Shown piece after piece: positions 1-10,629 of a DNA stretch of 64,000 nt. The translations under genes were made by a program, and so were the position numbers. The stretch comes from Mikania micrantha. Its lineage: Eukaryota > Streptophyta > Magnoliopsida > Asterales > Asteraceae. Where the stretch lies: contig CM018685.1 of assembly GCA_009363875.1 (NCBI GenBank), positions 59,184,648-59,248,647 on the forward strand. Reading direction: 5' to 3'. Under the pieces are notes generated by a model that did not search any database, was not told the DNA's origin, and saw nothing but the letters and a program-made list of their open reading frames with translations. Each line of letters starts with the position of its first letter. Position 1 is the stretch's first letter.

Positions 1-1229
1 GTTAGAAACCATAAGTAGATGGGTGATTAAGTAACTAAACATCTAGATTGATTAGAAATCAATGATTATGAACTTGGGTGTTCATGGGAGGTTTTATGAT
101 GGCTGAAATTGAATGAAAAACGAGTTAGTAAATCATGCACATAAGGTGTTTGATGAATTGCTTGAAAGAAAAGGAACTATGTGCAGAATTGTGTAGAAAT
201 TGTGTTGCTGCACTGTTATTATAAAATCTGTATAAAATCATAGAAAAATCATGAGAAAATGAGTCTTATATGCTTAGAAATCTCTTTGAAAGGGCTAAAA
301 TCCATCTTTTGACATGAAAAGCTGAAAACAAACATAGGGTGGGTTAAAAGGGCAATTATAACAGCAGCATAGAAAAATTCAGCAACCTGAATTGTGAAAA
401 TGAAGTTGCTGGCCTGATTTTATAAATTGTGTATAAAATCAACCGTGTATCCGTTTGAGGCGTATTTTATATTCCTGGAAAGGTCTAAGAGTCTACTACA
501 ATCCATATTTAAATATGAAGAGCTAAAACATACTGTAAATATGTCAAAAATGCTGATTACAGCAGCAACTCAGAAAGTTGCTGCATAAAAATGAGATTTT
601 CCAAAATGTGATAAAAATGGGAAATTGAGTATGTGTGATGTTGAACATAAATAGATGATACTAGTGGGTTATGTACATCTAAATAAATGTTTTAGAAGTA
701 TCTAAGATACTTGTTCATGGGTTTTGATGGGAATGATGGGTTTTGGGTAGAACTCATGTTAGAAAGCGTTGTTGGGTGGATATGGATCATAATCCATGGT
801 TTAAATGTTAATATGCAATAAATTGATGTTAAAATTGATAAAAGTTATGATCTTGGATGAATCTTGACTAAAATGGGTGTTTATAGGTAATCATGGGATG
901 ATTAGGATCATAACTAGTGTAATGAACATCAATATTTGATAAAATGCCTAAGAGAGGCATGAAATATGATTAATTGTGATAATTGGCTAAAACTTGCTAG
1001 ATGTAGTAAGATATAGTCAATCATATGATAAATTGACTTTGAGAAAGTCAAACGGGTCAAGCAGGTTAAACATGATTGCATGTATGTGTGTATGTTAAGA
1101 TGATTGCAATGTGTGCATAGGTGATGAAAATAAAGTTCATAGGCAAGGAATGGAGCTTGCTTTGTAATTAGAGCTTTGGACCAAAGGTAAGTCACCTAAT
1201 TGATTGAGTCATTTAATATGTTGTTAAAT

Positions 1230-2457
1230 TCACAAGGTGTGTGATTAAGGTAAATTGACTCTAAGTGATGGTTAGTAAATTGAATTTACTATGTGGTTGA
1301 CCTATTGGGGATATGGGCAACAATACACAATGAGTGTGTAAATCACAATGAGTGTGATATGAATGTCTTGAGTGACAGGTGCTCAAAAGTAATTGTGTTT
1401 ACTATGCGATAGACCCATTGGATATATGGGCATCTATACACGACGGGAGTGTAAGTCACACGGGTGTGACATTAATGTCTTAGGTAACATGTGCTGCATA
1501 GTAATTATGTGGATTAAACACAATGTGTGTGGGTGTGTTGAATAATTGTACAAATAAGTGTATAATAAGATTGTGGTGGCAATCATATTATCTACTAGTG
1601 AGTAGACTAAACTTAATAACCATGAGGGTTAATATGTGTATGTGGTGCAATGAGTGCATAAACATAAATGTAAACCATAATGTGTGTGGTTAGAGTTTAC
1701 ATTGAGGGTATGGAATTGCTAGTAGACTATTGACTTATGATAGTAGCTACCAGTATGTTGACTTTTAAAGTCAAAGTTGTGTGTTTTGTTTAATTATGGT
1801 TAGAATTGAAATGTTTGTGTGATTATTGACTAGATTGTGTATGTGTATGGGTTGTAAGTCACTTAATTGAAATGAGTTGTGTTTAAAATGTGGCTAAATT
1901 CACAATGTGTGTGATTGTGTTAAGTGACTTTAGGAGTTCATTAGTAAATCGTGTTTACTATATGATTGATCCATTGGACATATGGGTATTTATACACAAT
2001 GGTGTGTAAGTTACCCAACTTACTATAACATTACATATAAGTAGTAGAAAGAGTCTACTTGATTTTGGTGTTTATATATTGGTTGTGCATAACTTGACTA
2101 ATGAAACTAATTGAGTTAAAAGACCTATGAGAAGGCATTTTTAGTTTCAATATGAATGCTATGCTTAAGTTGCATGCGTAATATAAATGGCATAAAATTA
2201 GCCGGATGAGCCGGTAGATGAGTTCATGATACCACATGAGTGTGGATAGCTAGATGAGCCGGTAAAATTGATCAATTGAACCACTAGAGAGTGGATAACC
2301 GAATGAGTCGGTAGATAGTGTGATAAACCACTAGAGTGTGGATAACCGGATGAGCCGGGAGTTTAAATTGGTGAAACCACTAGAGTGTGGATAACCGGAA
2401 GAGCCGGGAGTTTAAATTGGTCAAACCACTAGTGTGTGGGTAATTGGATGAGCCAAT
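1230..2457 (+). repeat. Stem-loop array in LTR-C
   Basis: Degenerate tandem repeats (about 120 bp units, then about 58 bp units from 2200) contain many perfect 4-7 bp inverted repeats around a 4-5 base loop, often ATGAG. Examples: TACACA-ATGAG-TGTGTA at 1324-1340; ATCACA-ATGAG-TGTGAT at 1342-1358; GTCACA-CGGG-TGTGAC at 1455-1470; TCTACT-AGTG-AGTAGA at 1591-1606; TAACC-ATGAG-GGTTA at 1617-1631; ACCGA-ATGAG-TCGGT at 2298-2312; ATTGG-ATGAG-CCAAT at 2443-2457. Arms differ between units but stay complementary. Confidence 0.75.
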
Positions 2458-2592
2458 AATTTGAGAATAGTGTTGTAATTAGCCATACAGTTTTTATGAA
2501 TTCGTGTTTGGCTGTTCAGGTGGCATTCTAAGGCACTGTAACCCCTCGGAATGTTCCATAAACATGTGTTAAAGTTGTTTAGGTGTTCTTAC

Positions 2593-2610
2593 TTAGTTCT
2601 AACGAACTAA
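2593..2610 (+). other. Acceptor-proximal hairpin, LTR-C
   Basis: TTAGTTC-TAAC-GAACTAA is a 7-bp perfect stem with a four-base loop, about 20 bases before an acceptor-like TATGCAG|GT. LTR-H (28843-28860) and LTR-B (3750-3767) have a hairpin at the same place. Confidence 0.65.
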
Positions 2611-3161
2611 TGGTGAAAACAATGTGTGTTATGCAGGTGTTTAAGTAACAAAGACGAATGTGATCATGAAAGGATGGTGTTGGATCGAATGAAGCTTCGG
2701 GCGATACAAGTTAATATAGAGAAGACTTGTTTATTTAATTAAAAGATTTGTTTGTATATATTAAACTATATAAGTGTTTTTAAACAAGTTTGTGTCTGCT
2801 TTTGAATGTGACAGGTTATAAAGGGGTGTTTATTGAGTTTTCAAACAACCCTTGCAAAAAAATTTTATGGGACCAAATTCCGCAACGTGTTTTATGTCTA
2901 AACAAGTGTTTTTCTGATCCGTGTGGGATCAGGGTGTCACAAAGGAGAAGGTTGAATCAAGTGGAACAAAGGATCAAGGTGAGTAAACCTAACCATGGAT
3001 ATGCAACCATAAGTCATATTCATGTTTGTTGATTTAGTTGAATTGTATGATCTATTTGATATAGTGTTTTGTGGATATTGATGTTTGTTATGTGATGTAT
3101 GCATAACCTATATTGGTGTCAATGATGATAGAGTATAGTTGGCACATTAATTGGTTGATGA

Positions 3162-3398
3162 TCCACATTTGTGTGGAAGGTGATGTAAGATCATAAATTG
3201 GTGACATTTGGGTGATGATCCACATTCGTGTGGAAGTATGTATAAGTCCATACTCTTATGGCAAAGGGGATGATCCACATGTGTGTGGAAGTTAATGTAA
3301 TGCCACCATGGAGTGGCATTGGTGATGATCCGCATTCGTGCGGAAGGATATTGATAAAGATTAGAAATTATTTGGAAAAATTGAACCATTGAATGGTT
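3162..3398 (+). repeat. Stem-loop array in LTR-B
   Basis: Four units about 55 bp apart carry TCCACA-N4-TGTGGA (3162-3177, 3219-3234, 3274-3289). The fourth (3329-3344) reads TCCGCA-TTCG-TGCGGA, so both arms changed together. Between units are other stems with unrelated arms: CCATA-CTCT-TATGG (3248-3261) and AATGCCAC pairing with GTGGCATT around a 6-base loop (3299-3320). AACCAT-TGA-ATGGTT (3384-3398) closes the array. Confidence 0.75.
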
Positions 3399-3589
3399 AA
3401 ATGGTATTTACATGTTATAAGTTGCTAAGATAGGTTTAGAACTTATTTACATGTTAAAAAGGTGTGCATGAAAATTGTTTTTGGGGGTAAAGAAATGATT
3501 GGAAATAATCGGAAATGAATCTGGGGGTTAAAACCGATTATTTTGTGTTTTGGGTAAATTTTGGACAAATTCTGTCAGTGGAGTCTGGG

Positions 3590-3710
3590 ACGCCACTGGG
3601 CGCATCCAAGACGCCACCAAGCCTCTGTAGACGCCACCAAAAACGCCACAGTGGAGTCTGGGACGCCACTGGGCTTTCCACAAACGCCACCCAGGACGCC
3701 ACTTCCTGTA
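3590..3710 (+). repeat. GACGCCAC direct repeats
   Basis: GACGCCAC or a close variant recurs about seven times in 120 bp of the B 5' LTR, in two larger half-repeats each beginning GTGGAGTCTGGGACGCCACT. ORFs across it are repeat artefacts. Confidence 0.6.
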
Positions 3711-3749
3711 GGAATGGTTTTGAATGGGGAGTTTAAGGGGTTAACTCAC

Positions 3750-3767
3750 TTAGTCCTTTTGGACTAA
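3750..3767 (+). other. Acceptor-proximal hairpin, LTR-B
   Basis: TTAGTCC-TTTT-GGACTAA, a 7-bp stem lying 26 bases before acceptor-like TTTCAG|GTC. Relative to LTR-C and LTR-H one T-A pair has become C-G, with both arms changed. Confidence 0.65.
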
Positions 3768-4056
3768 CACTTGATTGTTTGTGGTTGTTTCAGGTCAAAA
3801 GTAGATTCGGCTACAAAAGTGATGACCGGGATACGACGGATCGAATCGAGCTTGTAGTACTAAGCTAATATTTTGGATAAACTAATTTTTGTATATCATT
3901 GTAGATGGGTTAAGGGTGATTAATATTAGCAAACAATTATGTTTGAAGGTTTATATATGAACTAGTTGGGCAATGTAACTCGAAAAAAATGTAGGACCTC
4001 TTTTGTAAATTCCGCAAATTTGTTCAATATTTTGTTATGAGAGTTGGGGTGTCACA

Positions 4057-4451
4057 AGTTGGTATCAGAGCCTTAGGTTTGAGTGAATCAAGTGTGTGAT
4101 GACTCATTTGATCTCAAACTTTTGTGCTCTTGGTATGGGGGAAAGGTTCGATCCGATATCTGATCACGTAGCCGAAGACTTGAGGTTAGTAAGTGATTAC
4201 ATTTGATAAGTAAATGTAATTGATATATATGTGTGTATTCAATTGCAATTGACATGTAATTGTAATTGATGTAATAAATATTTGATACATTCGATAGGTA
4301 AATGCATGTGATAAATATGTGATATGTGATCCGAAAGTCTTAACCAAAGTTTTAAACGATGAAGTTAACTAAGTAAACATGTGATGAGGATATTATTATA
4401 CCTGGCTAGTATAATCATATGCAAGTGACATGGGTATGATTTTAACGAATT
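4057..4451 (+). mobile_element. Leader of LTR-B element; coding region lost
   Basis: AT-rich 5' leader after the PBS. No ORF of note. At about 4452 it changes abruptly into the Gyp-A LTR. The rest of the B element (gag, pol and most of its 3' LTR) is missing; only 197 bp of B reappear at 23921-24117. Confidence 0.65.
4060..4072 (+). other. Primer binding site of LTR-B element
   Basis: TGGTATCAGAGCC, complementary to the 3' end of plant initiator tRNA-Met, three bases after the LTR end. It primes minus-strand DNA synthesis. Confidence 0.9.
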
Positions 4452-4781
4452 CAACATATCTGTGAGTTTAACATTCTGAAATGATGACTGGGAAGTAGAA
4501 AACAAAAGTCAGAAAGCCAAACCATCGACGTGTTCATTCGAATGACGATTAGAACGAATACGCGTGATGGTGACGCGATCTGACGAAACGAAAATGAATT
4601 ACGACACGAACGAAAATAAATCAAGGAAATAAAATATTTTAATGTTTTACAATTTTGAAACTCATCAAAAATAAAAAAAAGAAACTATTTTTATTTAAAA
4701 TCCGTAAAGACGCGCGTTACGTTCCGGAAACGCAATGAAAACGTGAACCGAGCAACAAAAACGAACCCGAACTCACTCGAG

Positions 4782-4790
4782 GTATAAATA
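4782..4790 (+). promoter_or_regulatory. TATA box, Gyp-A 5' LTR
   Basis: GTATAAATA followed within 20-70 bp by pyrimidine-rich CTCCTCTTCTTCTCTCCC. The same element occurs at the equivalent place in every long LTR of this family here: 17898 (A 3' LTR), 10209 (I), 31940 (D), 52218 (F, minus) and 22861 (J, minus). Transcription start is inferred about 30 bp downstream. Confidence 0.65.
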
Positions 4791-5189
4791 CCTTGAATGA
4801 GCTCATTTTATTCATTTCTACTCCTCTTCTTCTCTCCCAAAACCCTAATCCCGGTTTTGAGCTCCCACCACCATTTTCAAGCTTAAAAACTCCATATTTG
4901 ATCGACCTCATCCAAAAACCGGTTTAGAACACCTTAACCCTCACTAACATCACACGAGATACACTCTAGGAACCTAGGAAAAACACTTGTGTTGTGATGG
5001 GGGGCCGAAGATGGGCAGATGGAGCTCGACTATGCTTGGCCGAATGAGAACCTCTAGCCGGCCGAAAGGCCCATGGCCGAAGGATTTGAGCCGAAGGAGC
5101 CAACTCATTCGCCGAAGTTCAGACGTGACTTCATGCTATTCGGACAACACCCATTCGTCCCTAACAGGATTCATGCGGCCAAATAACCA

Positions 5190-5520
5190 GCCAGTAACCT
5201 ACCCTGGCCCATACACTCTACATCCAGGCCCAACATAACCTTTTCTGCCCAATAGCCTTCGCCGGCCCAATTTCAGTTTAGTCGGCCCAATGTCATTCAA
5301 CAGGCCCAACAGCCTACTACTTCAGCCCAATAGTTTAACCACTTAAGCATTTGGCCCATGAAACTGTTTGACCCAACAGTTCGGCCCATGACCCTCTAGG
5401 GGGCCCAAATCCCTCAATTTGGCCCATTGTGGCCCAGATTCAATGATTGGGCCCAGATCACTCGTTGGCCCAGGACACATGTACATAAGGCCCATGTATT
5501 ATTCGGCCCACATGAAACAT
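5190..5520 (+). repeat. GGCCCA-rich array (site II-like TGGGCC), Gyp-A 5' LTR
   Basis: About 15 copies of GGCCCA or a one-base variant in about 330 bp, irregularly spaced. The reverse complement TGGGCC is the core of plant site II elements bound by TCP factors (established knowledge). It lies downstream of the TATA box, so it is probably transcribed. Confidence 0.6.
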
Positions 5521-6542
5521 AAAATCAATATATGAAATAATAGGTCATGGGATAATATGCAAGTAATTACATATTAACTATGTTGCTACAAAGGTGATGT
5601 AATCGGTTAATGCATTTCACAAAAATATAAAACATTAAGTTCTACAAGGGTAGGTCATGGTTATTTATTAATTTTGTAACTACCTAATCAAGTCTACAAG
5701 AGCAACACATGAGATTTCAAACCACGCAACTAGGCTTGATACTTGGAAAATAATAATGGGTTTCAAGTGTACACGATGGGATAAGGTCAAAACAAAATTA
5801 AACATGAAACAAGTAACGAGGTATCTTAAGCTTAACCTAAATTGATTAAGTGTTAGTAACATCCCTCATAAGCGAATCAGGGCCGAATAATGACCAAGAC
5901 TCACGAGCATTAGCCAATGTTAGGGCTAACACATACACACACACAAATTCCTACAACCTATACTTATAAATTACAATATCATGAAATCAATACAGGAACG
6001 TGAATACAACATCAAGTACAATCAAGAGCGCGTGCATTTCTTGTTTAGGCTAAGTCAACCCCAATAACAACAAGGTGAGTTCATATGCCCCTTTTCCTTA
6101 ATCTTAACTGATTTCAAACTCTCGGGGCTGAGAAACATGCTCACTTTTATTTATCTAAGAGTTTTAATGTTTCACATATTGTTTATACTATGATTTAGAT
6201 AATATTGTTTAACTTATTATCGTTTATCATTGTATGCATGCTTGTTTGATCATGATATGACAAGGATTACTTAGATGAAAATGATAATATAACTTCATAA
6301 TTCATCTACTCAATAGAATAACTTAGTTATATGATTTTATCTTATAACACTTAGTTATTCATACATGAACAAACATTGGGATAAACACAGGAAAACATGA
6401 TGACAATAACAAATCACATGAATGATTTGAATAAAATACACCTTCTTAATACCATTCAACATTAGAGCTAACTAAGTGTAATAAGACAAGTACTTATAAC
6501 GCTTAGTTTACAACTTAACACACATTACAAGAGAACATGGAA

Positions 6543-6797
6543 CAATTATCATCCACCACCTGAGCGGATTAAGGGTAGCAAGACTCGTTCTTACTACGAC
6601 TTAATGGCAACATGGTGACTACATGGACAACTATCATCCACCACCTGAGCGGATTAAGGGTAGCAAGACTCGTTCCTACTATGGCTTAATGGCAACATGG
6701 TGACTACATGGATAACTATCATCCACCACCTGAGCGGATTAAAGGTGGTAAGACTAGTTCTTACCACGGCTTAATGGCAACATGGTGATCATATGGA
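6543..6797 (+). repeat. 85-bp tandem repeat, three copies, hairpin-forming
   Basis: Three 85-bp units begin at 6543, 6628 and 6713. In unit 3, GTGGTAAGA (6745-6753) pairs perfectly with TCTTACCAC (6759-6767) around CTAGT. Unit 1 has GTAGCAAGA and TCTTACTAC (6575-6597), with an A-T pair where unit 3 has G-C. Unit 2 has partly decayed arms. Confidence 0.8.
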
Positions 6798-7323
6798 TCA
6801 ATGGGAATGATAATCATGATAACGTATCTTCATGATAACAACATCATTCACACATCAGTTAACATAAATTAATAAGACAAGTTCTTATTTAACTTTGTTA
6901 ACAACAATGGGAATACACGGCGTGGTAGAGGTAAATCGAATGCATTGTAATATGATTACGTGAGGATCACAATGGATTCCTTTTAGGCTTAATGTGTTGC
7001 ATCTGAGAACATATCACAAGTGGTTAATTGATACTTTTAATATTTAAAAGTGATCAATGATTAACCCCACAAGCAATAGAATAATACAAGGAACAAATTA
7101 TGTAAATCTAATATCCTTCATACACAGAATGGTTATCAACACTTCGGTTTGATGATTGAACCTCTATTATTATATTATTCTATACATGATACAACAGGTG
7201 ACCAACAAATGAGATGAACAAAGGGAAATGGAGATGGATATCAATAGTTGTATTGCAAGTACTGTGGAGTTCTAGTAGTTATGTGGTGGGATGTTGGCTA
7301 GGGCTTAGTTCCCTTACATATGC

Positions 7324-7334
7324 CCTATATATAA
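7324..7334 (+). promoter_or_regulatory. Second TATA-like element, CTATATATAAG
   Basis: CTATATATAAG lies in a block conserved across all five long LTRs. Equivalents are at 13273, 47219 and 47536 (D, block duplicated), 49575 (F, minus), and 19888 and 20138 (J, minus, duplicated). It could be an internal promoter; no start-site evidence is visible. Confidence 0.45.
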
Positions 7335-7898
7335 GCATAACTACTAGGATGATATATCACTTGTGAATATAACTATTGAGAAGCCATTAGGAGATCGGGT
7401 GAATCAAACAACATACAAGTAACATAATTTACATTGTGATTGTGCATGTGAATAAATCAAGGTTTTCAATTAACATACTTATGAACTCACCAACCTAGTG
7501 TTGACTTTGTTTAAATTCATGTTTTCCCAGGTGACGAATAGGTTTAGTCACCAGACATCAAGGGTATAGCTAGCGGAATTTTAGAAGACCTAGCTACATT
7601 TTGTGTGATCATACTTTCGGAAATGACAAAACAATGAATCATCTTTTGTAGATCTTGTACAGCTACAAAATATAAACACATTGATTCTTTTGGATAGATT
7701 TACTTGGTTAAATTATGAACGATACTTTGTAATTTAACTTTGTAATTCTATATCATTGTCATGTAAACATTTCTCAATTACATATCATGTGCTATGTAAA
7801 CAATCTGATCATTTCGATTATCAAATGATATCGCGCCCCGGGAACCTTGCGCCCGGCGGGAAAGTCGATCCAGCCCGCCGGCTCAGGGTGGGACAGAT

Positions 7899-7911
7899 TG
7901 GTATCAGAGCC
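7899..7911 (+). other. Primer binding site, Gyp-A
   Basis: TGGTATCAGAGCC, initiator tRNA-Met type, three bases (GAT) after the LTR end at 7895. It fixes the plus orientation and the 5' LTR boundary. Confidence 0.92.
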
Positions 7912-8062
7912 ATGGTTATAGAAAAATATAGGTCATATTACTTAAATGGTTTGGCCTAGACTATAACATAGGGACCCTCATGTAGAGATCATATCACATA
8001 GGATTCTATTTGCATATGTTTTCTGCATCTGATCACTGCACTAACCGATTTTTCTTTCAGTT

Positions 8063-9432
8063 ATGATCAGAATGCCGCCGAGAAGACCACCACCTGCTAT
8101 ACTGCCACCACCACCACATGATTCAGCACCGCACTCATCTACACCTTCACCTGCTGACTCTCCTACACAACCACCTCCACCTCCACCACCGCCTGCACAT
8201 CAGCTGGATCCTGCTACCATTGCACTATCCACACTGTTGACTAGTCAACTGAGGGATGTAATCCCGAAGATGATGAACCGGATTAACAGCAACAACAGTA
8301 ATATCGCCAACTCATTTGGAGAAGGCAGTGGAAATACCAGGCATCATCAAGACTACTCCTACAAGAACTTTGTGGGATGCAAGCCACCGTGTTTCAGTGG
8401 CAGTGAAGGAGCCGTAGATTGATCCAATGGATCGAGAAGATGGAGACAACTCTGGAGATTAGCAACTGTCCTAAGCAGTATAAGGTGAAGTATGCTGCTG
8501 GTTCATTCCACAAACGAGCATTAACTTGGTGGAACGCTCAAGTTCATACTAGAGGCAGGGATGAGGCTCTGTCAATGCCTTGGGACGACTTCAAAGCCAT
8601 ATTGCAGGCAGAATTTTGCCCAAGAAATGAACTCAAAAAGGTTGAGACTGAGCTACTCAGTCTTGTTATGATTGGTGCTGGGCATCTGGCCCACACCACA
8701 AGATTTCATGAGCTAGCATCATTGGCACCATATATAGTGCCAACACTGGAAAAGAGAATTGAGCGGTATATCGGGGGATTACCGGCTTGTATGCAAGGTT
8801 TTATTCTTGCTGCTCATCCAACAACCCTGGAAATGGCTGTTACTCTGTCATCAACAATGACAGATGTGATGGTTGCCTCTGGGGCACTCAAGAAAGAGGC
8901 TGACTCAGCCAAAGCTGGAACTTCAAGGAAGCCGGATAAGAGGCCGGCTAAGAAACAAGAAGTGGTCAAGAACTTCGCTGCGACCACTCAGACACCGATG
9001 CTCAATCAACCACCACCATTGCAGATCAGAAGGCCCTACACTGGCACTGCACCTTTGTGCAACACATGCCAGTATCATCATTTACCAAGCATCCAGTGCA
9101 GACACTGCACTAACTGTGGGAAGTTTGATCATCTGACAGCTCAATGTAGGAGCCTGAGGGCCCAGAACAGAAACAACAACGCAGCCACTACTGCTGCTAC
9201 TGATAACAGGTTCTGCTTTACTTGTGGTGAACCTGGACACTTCTCGAGGGATTGTCCCAAGAGATTTCAACAAAGGGCTCCAGCAGCAAGAGGTAGAGCC
9301 TTTCAGATAGGAGATGCCGATGCTTGACAAGACCCGAACGTAATCACGGGTACATTTCTCTTATCTGACTTCTATACATCCATATTATTTGACACTAGTG
9401 TGGATTAGAGTTTTATCTCATCCGACTTTGCA
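8063..9432 (+). pseudogene. Gyp-A gag and start of protease, broken
   Basis: Gag of a Ty3/gypsy chromovirus: capsid-like protein that packages the element RNA. A proline-rich N-terminus (8063-8422) is followed, after a one-base frameshift at about 8420, by the retrotransposon gag domain (8419 onward, with the conserved ALTWWNAQ motif). Two zinc knuckles, CTNCGKFDHLTAQC and CFTCGEPGHFSRDC, end near 9265. A TGA at about 9325 stands where Gyp-F has Arg; a second stop (TAG) lies at about 9407. The protease active site reads DTS rather than DTG. LTR-I is inserted at 9433, splitting the protease. Start chosen at the Met of MIRMPPRR, which Gyp-F shares. Not functional as it stands. Confidence 0.9.
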
Positions 9433-10208
9433 TGTGACATTCAGTACTTCATCGTCCGGCAAGTCCGTAGGGTGTGTGTACTTTCACCAGTAACTATGTG
9501 CAGATACATGATTGTGAACAGTACTTGTATTATTAGAATTCAAAATACAAGAAACAGTTGTATGCATTTTTGTGTAAACTTAAATGCCGTAAGTATAACA
9601 CTTATTTGAAACAATAGTAGTTAGTATTTAGGTGAAAACCTAAGTACAGTTAACACAACAAATCATGAGAAACAACAAACAAATAACAAGAACAAATATG
9701 TTGCGATCTGATATCCATAGATGACAGGAATCAGATGGCCGACAAATAAGTGTGAAAAAAAATGTGATAACAGGGTGTTTAGTTGAGTCCGACAGTGAGG
9801 AAATACAAACTAAAACAATATTGTAGTGTTATTTCAGAACAACGAACTGACAGTGTGTTTGCGTGGGTGACGATTCACACAAACATATCTATGAGTTTAA
9901 CGTTTTGAAATAATGACTGGAAAGTAGAAAACATAAGTCGGAAAGCAAAACCATCGACGTGTTCATTCGAATGACGATACGAACGAATACGCGCGATGGT
10001 GACGCGATCTGACGAAACGAAAACGAAACACGACACGAACGACTTCAAACTTAATAAAATTAAATAAATAATATTTTACAATTTTGAAACTCATCGAAAT
10101 AATTAAATTAACTCCTTTTAAATTAAAACACTTAAAATACGCGTAAAATTCCGAAAACGCGACGAAAACGCGAACCGAGCAACCGAAACGAACCCGAATA
10201 CTCTCGGA

Positions 10209-10217
10209 GTATAAAAA
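10209..10217 (+). promoter_or_regulatory. TATA box, LTR-I
   Basis: GTATAAAAA, about 775 bp from the LTR start, followed by TCTCTCTCT-rich sequence. Matches the position in related LTRs. Confidence 0.65.
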
Positions 10218-10629
10218 CACCAAATGAGGTGTTTTTCCTCATTCTCAATCAGCTCTTTCTCTCTCTATCTCAAATTCACGCACCCTCTCTCTCTAGAATT
10301 TCCAAGCTTCAAATCGCGATAACTTGCTCGTTTCTTGACGGATTTGGGCGTTCTTGGTGTCCACGCGTAGCTCTTGACCTTCTCTACAAGGAAGTACAGC
10401 AGATCTACGTGTTTGTCCGGCCAAATTTGAGTTATGAAAAAAAGAAAATCTTGGGATATAGGGTTTTCATGTATATTTATTGGATCCACCATGGTTAGCC
10501 GATTCTAGACCATACTACACGCATCCTATAACATCGAGACACCTTCATGACACATCACAACGTGTGGAGTTGACCGGCAACTGTTCAAAGTTGATGAGGA
10601 AGACGAACTGCAACAGGTTCATCGAGGGG

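Larger units (their letters stand above)
1..2941 (+). mobile_element. LTR-C, right part of a long LTR (left end outside window)
   Basis: The segment ends in GGGTGTCACA, the same end type as LTR-B and LTR-H. Base 1 aligns with about 27370 of LTR-H (GTTAGAAACCATRAGTAGAT), and similarity runs to the LTR end. About 1.3 kb in the middle (roughly 640-2005) is absent from or replaced in LTR-H. There is no coding potential; short ORFs here are chance. It sits inside the B 5' LTR, which resumes at 2942. The left end and any TSD lie outside the window, so solo LTR versus full element cannot be decided. It carries an array of short stem-loops, listed separately. Confidence 0.75.
2942..4056 (+). mobile_element. 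LTR-B, 5' LTR, right part
   Basis: Resumes after LTR-C and ends GGGGTGTCACA at 4056, directly followed by a tRNA-Met-type PBS, which identifies it as a 5' LTR on the plus strand. The last 190 bp or so (from about 3868) match 23921-24117, the end of the partner 3' LTR. It contains a donor-like CAAG|GTGAGT at 2978/2979 and an acceptor-like TTTCAG|GT at 3793, hairpins at 3162-3398, and GACGCCAC-rich direct repeats at about 3590-3710. No gene was seen. Confidence 0.8.
6075..7530 (+). other. Intron-like segment of Gyp-A 5' LTR
   Basis: Donor-like CAAG|GTGAGTTCATATG at 6074/6075 and acceptor-like GTTTTCCCAG|GTGACG at 7530/7531. The same pair is found in LTR-I (11925-13477), LTR-D (46069-47685), Gyp-F (49433-50626, minus) and Chi-J (19747-21292, minus), while much of the sequence between differs. 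Splicing is inferred, not shown. Confidence 0.55.
4452..7895 (+). mobile_element. Gyp-A 5' LTR, truncated at its left end
   Basis: Matches the Gyp-A 3' LTR from about 17570 onward, so about 450 bp of the U3 start are missing. It ends GCTCAGGGTGGGACA, a decayed form of the family end GCTCGGGGTGTGACA, and is followed by a PBS at 7899. In order it holds a TATA box (4782), a GGCCCA-rich stretch (5190-5520), an intron-like segment (6075-7530), an 85-bp tandem repeat (6543-6797) and a second TATA-like block (7324). No protein is encoded. Confidence 0.85.

Noticed and set aside
4987..5238. 83-codon ORF repeated at 18255-18506
   Set aside because: The duplication is due to the two Gyp-A LTRs; the reading runs through the GGCCCA-rich LTR region and has no domain.
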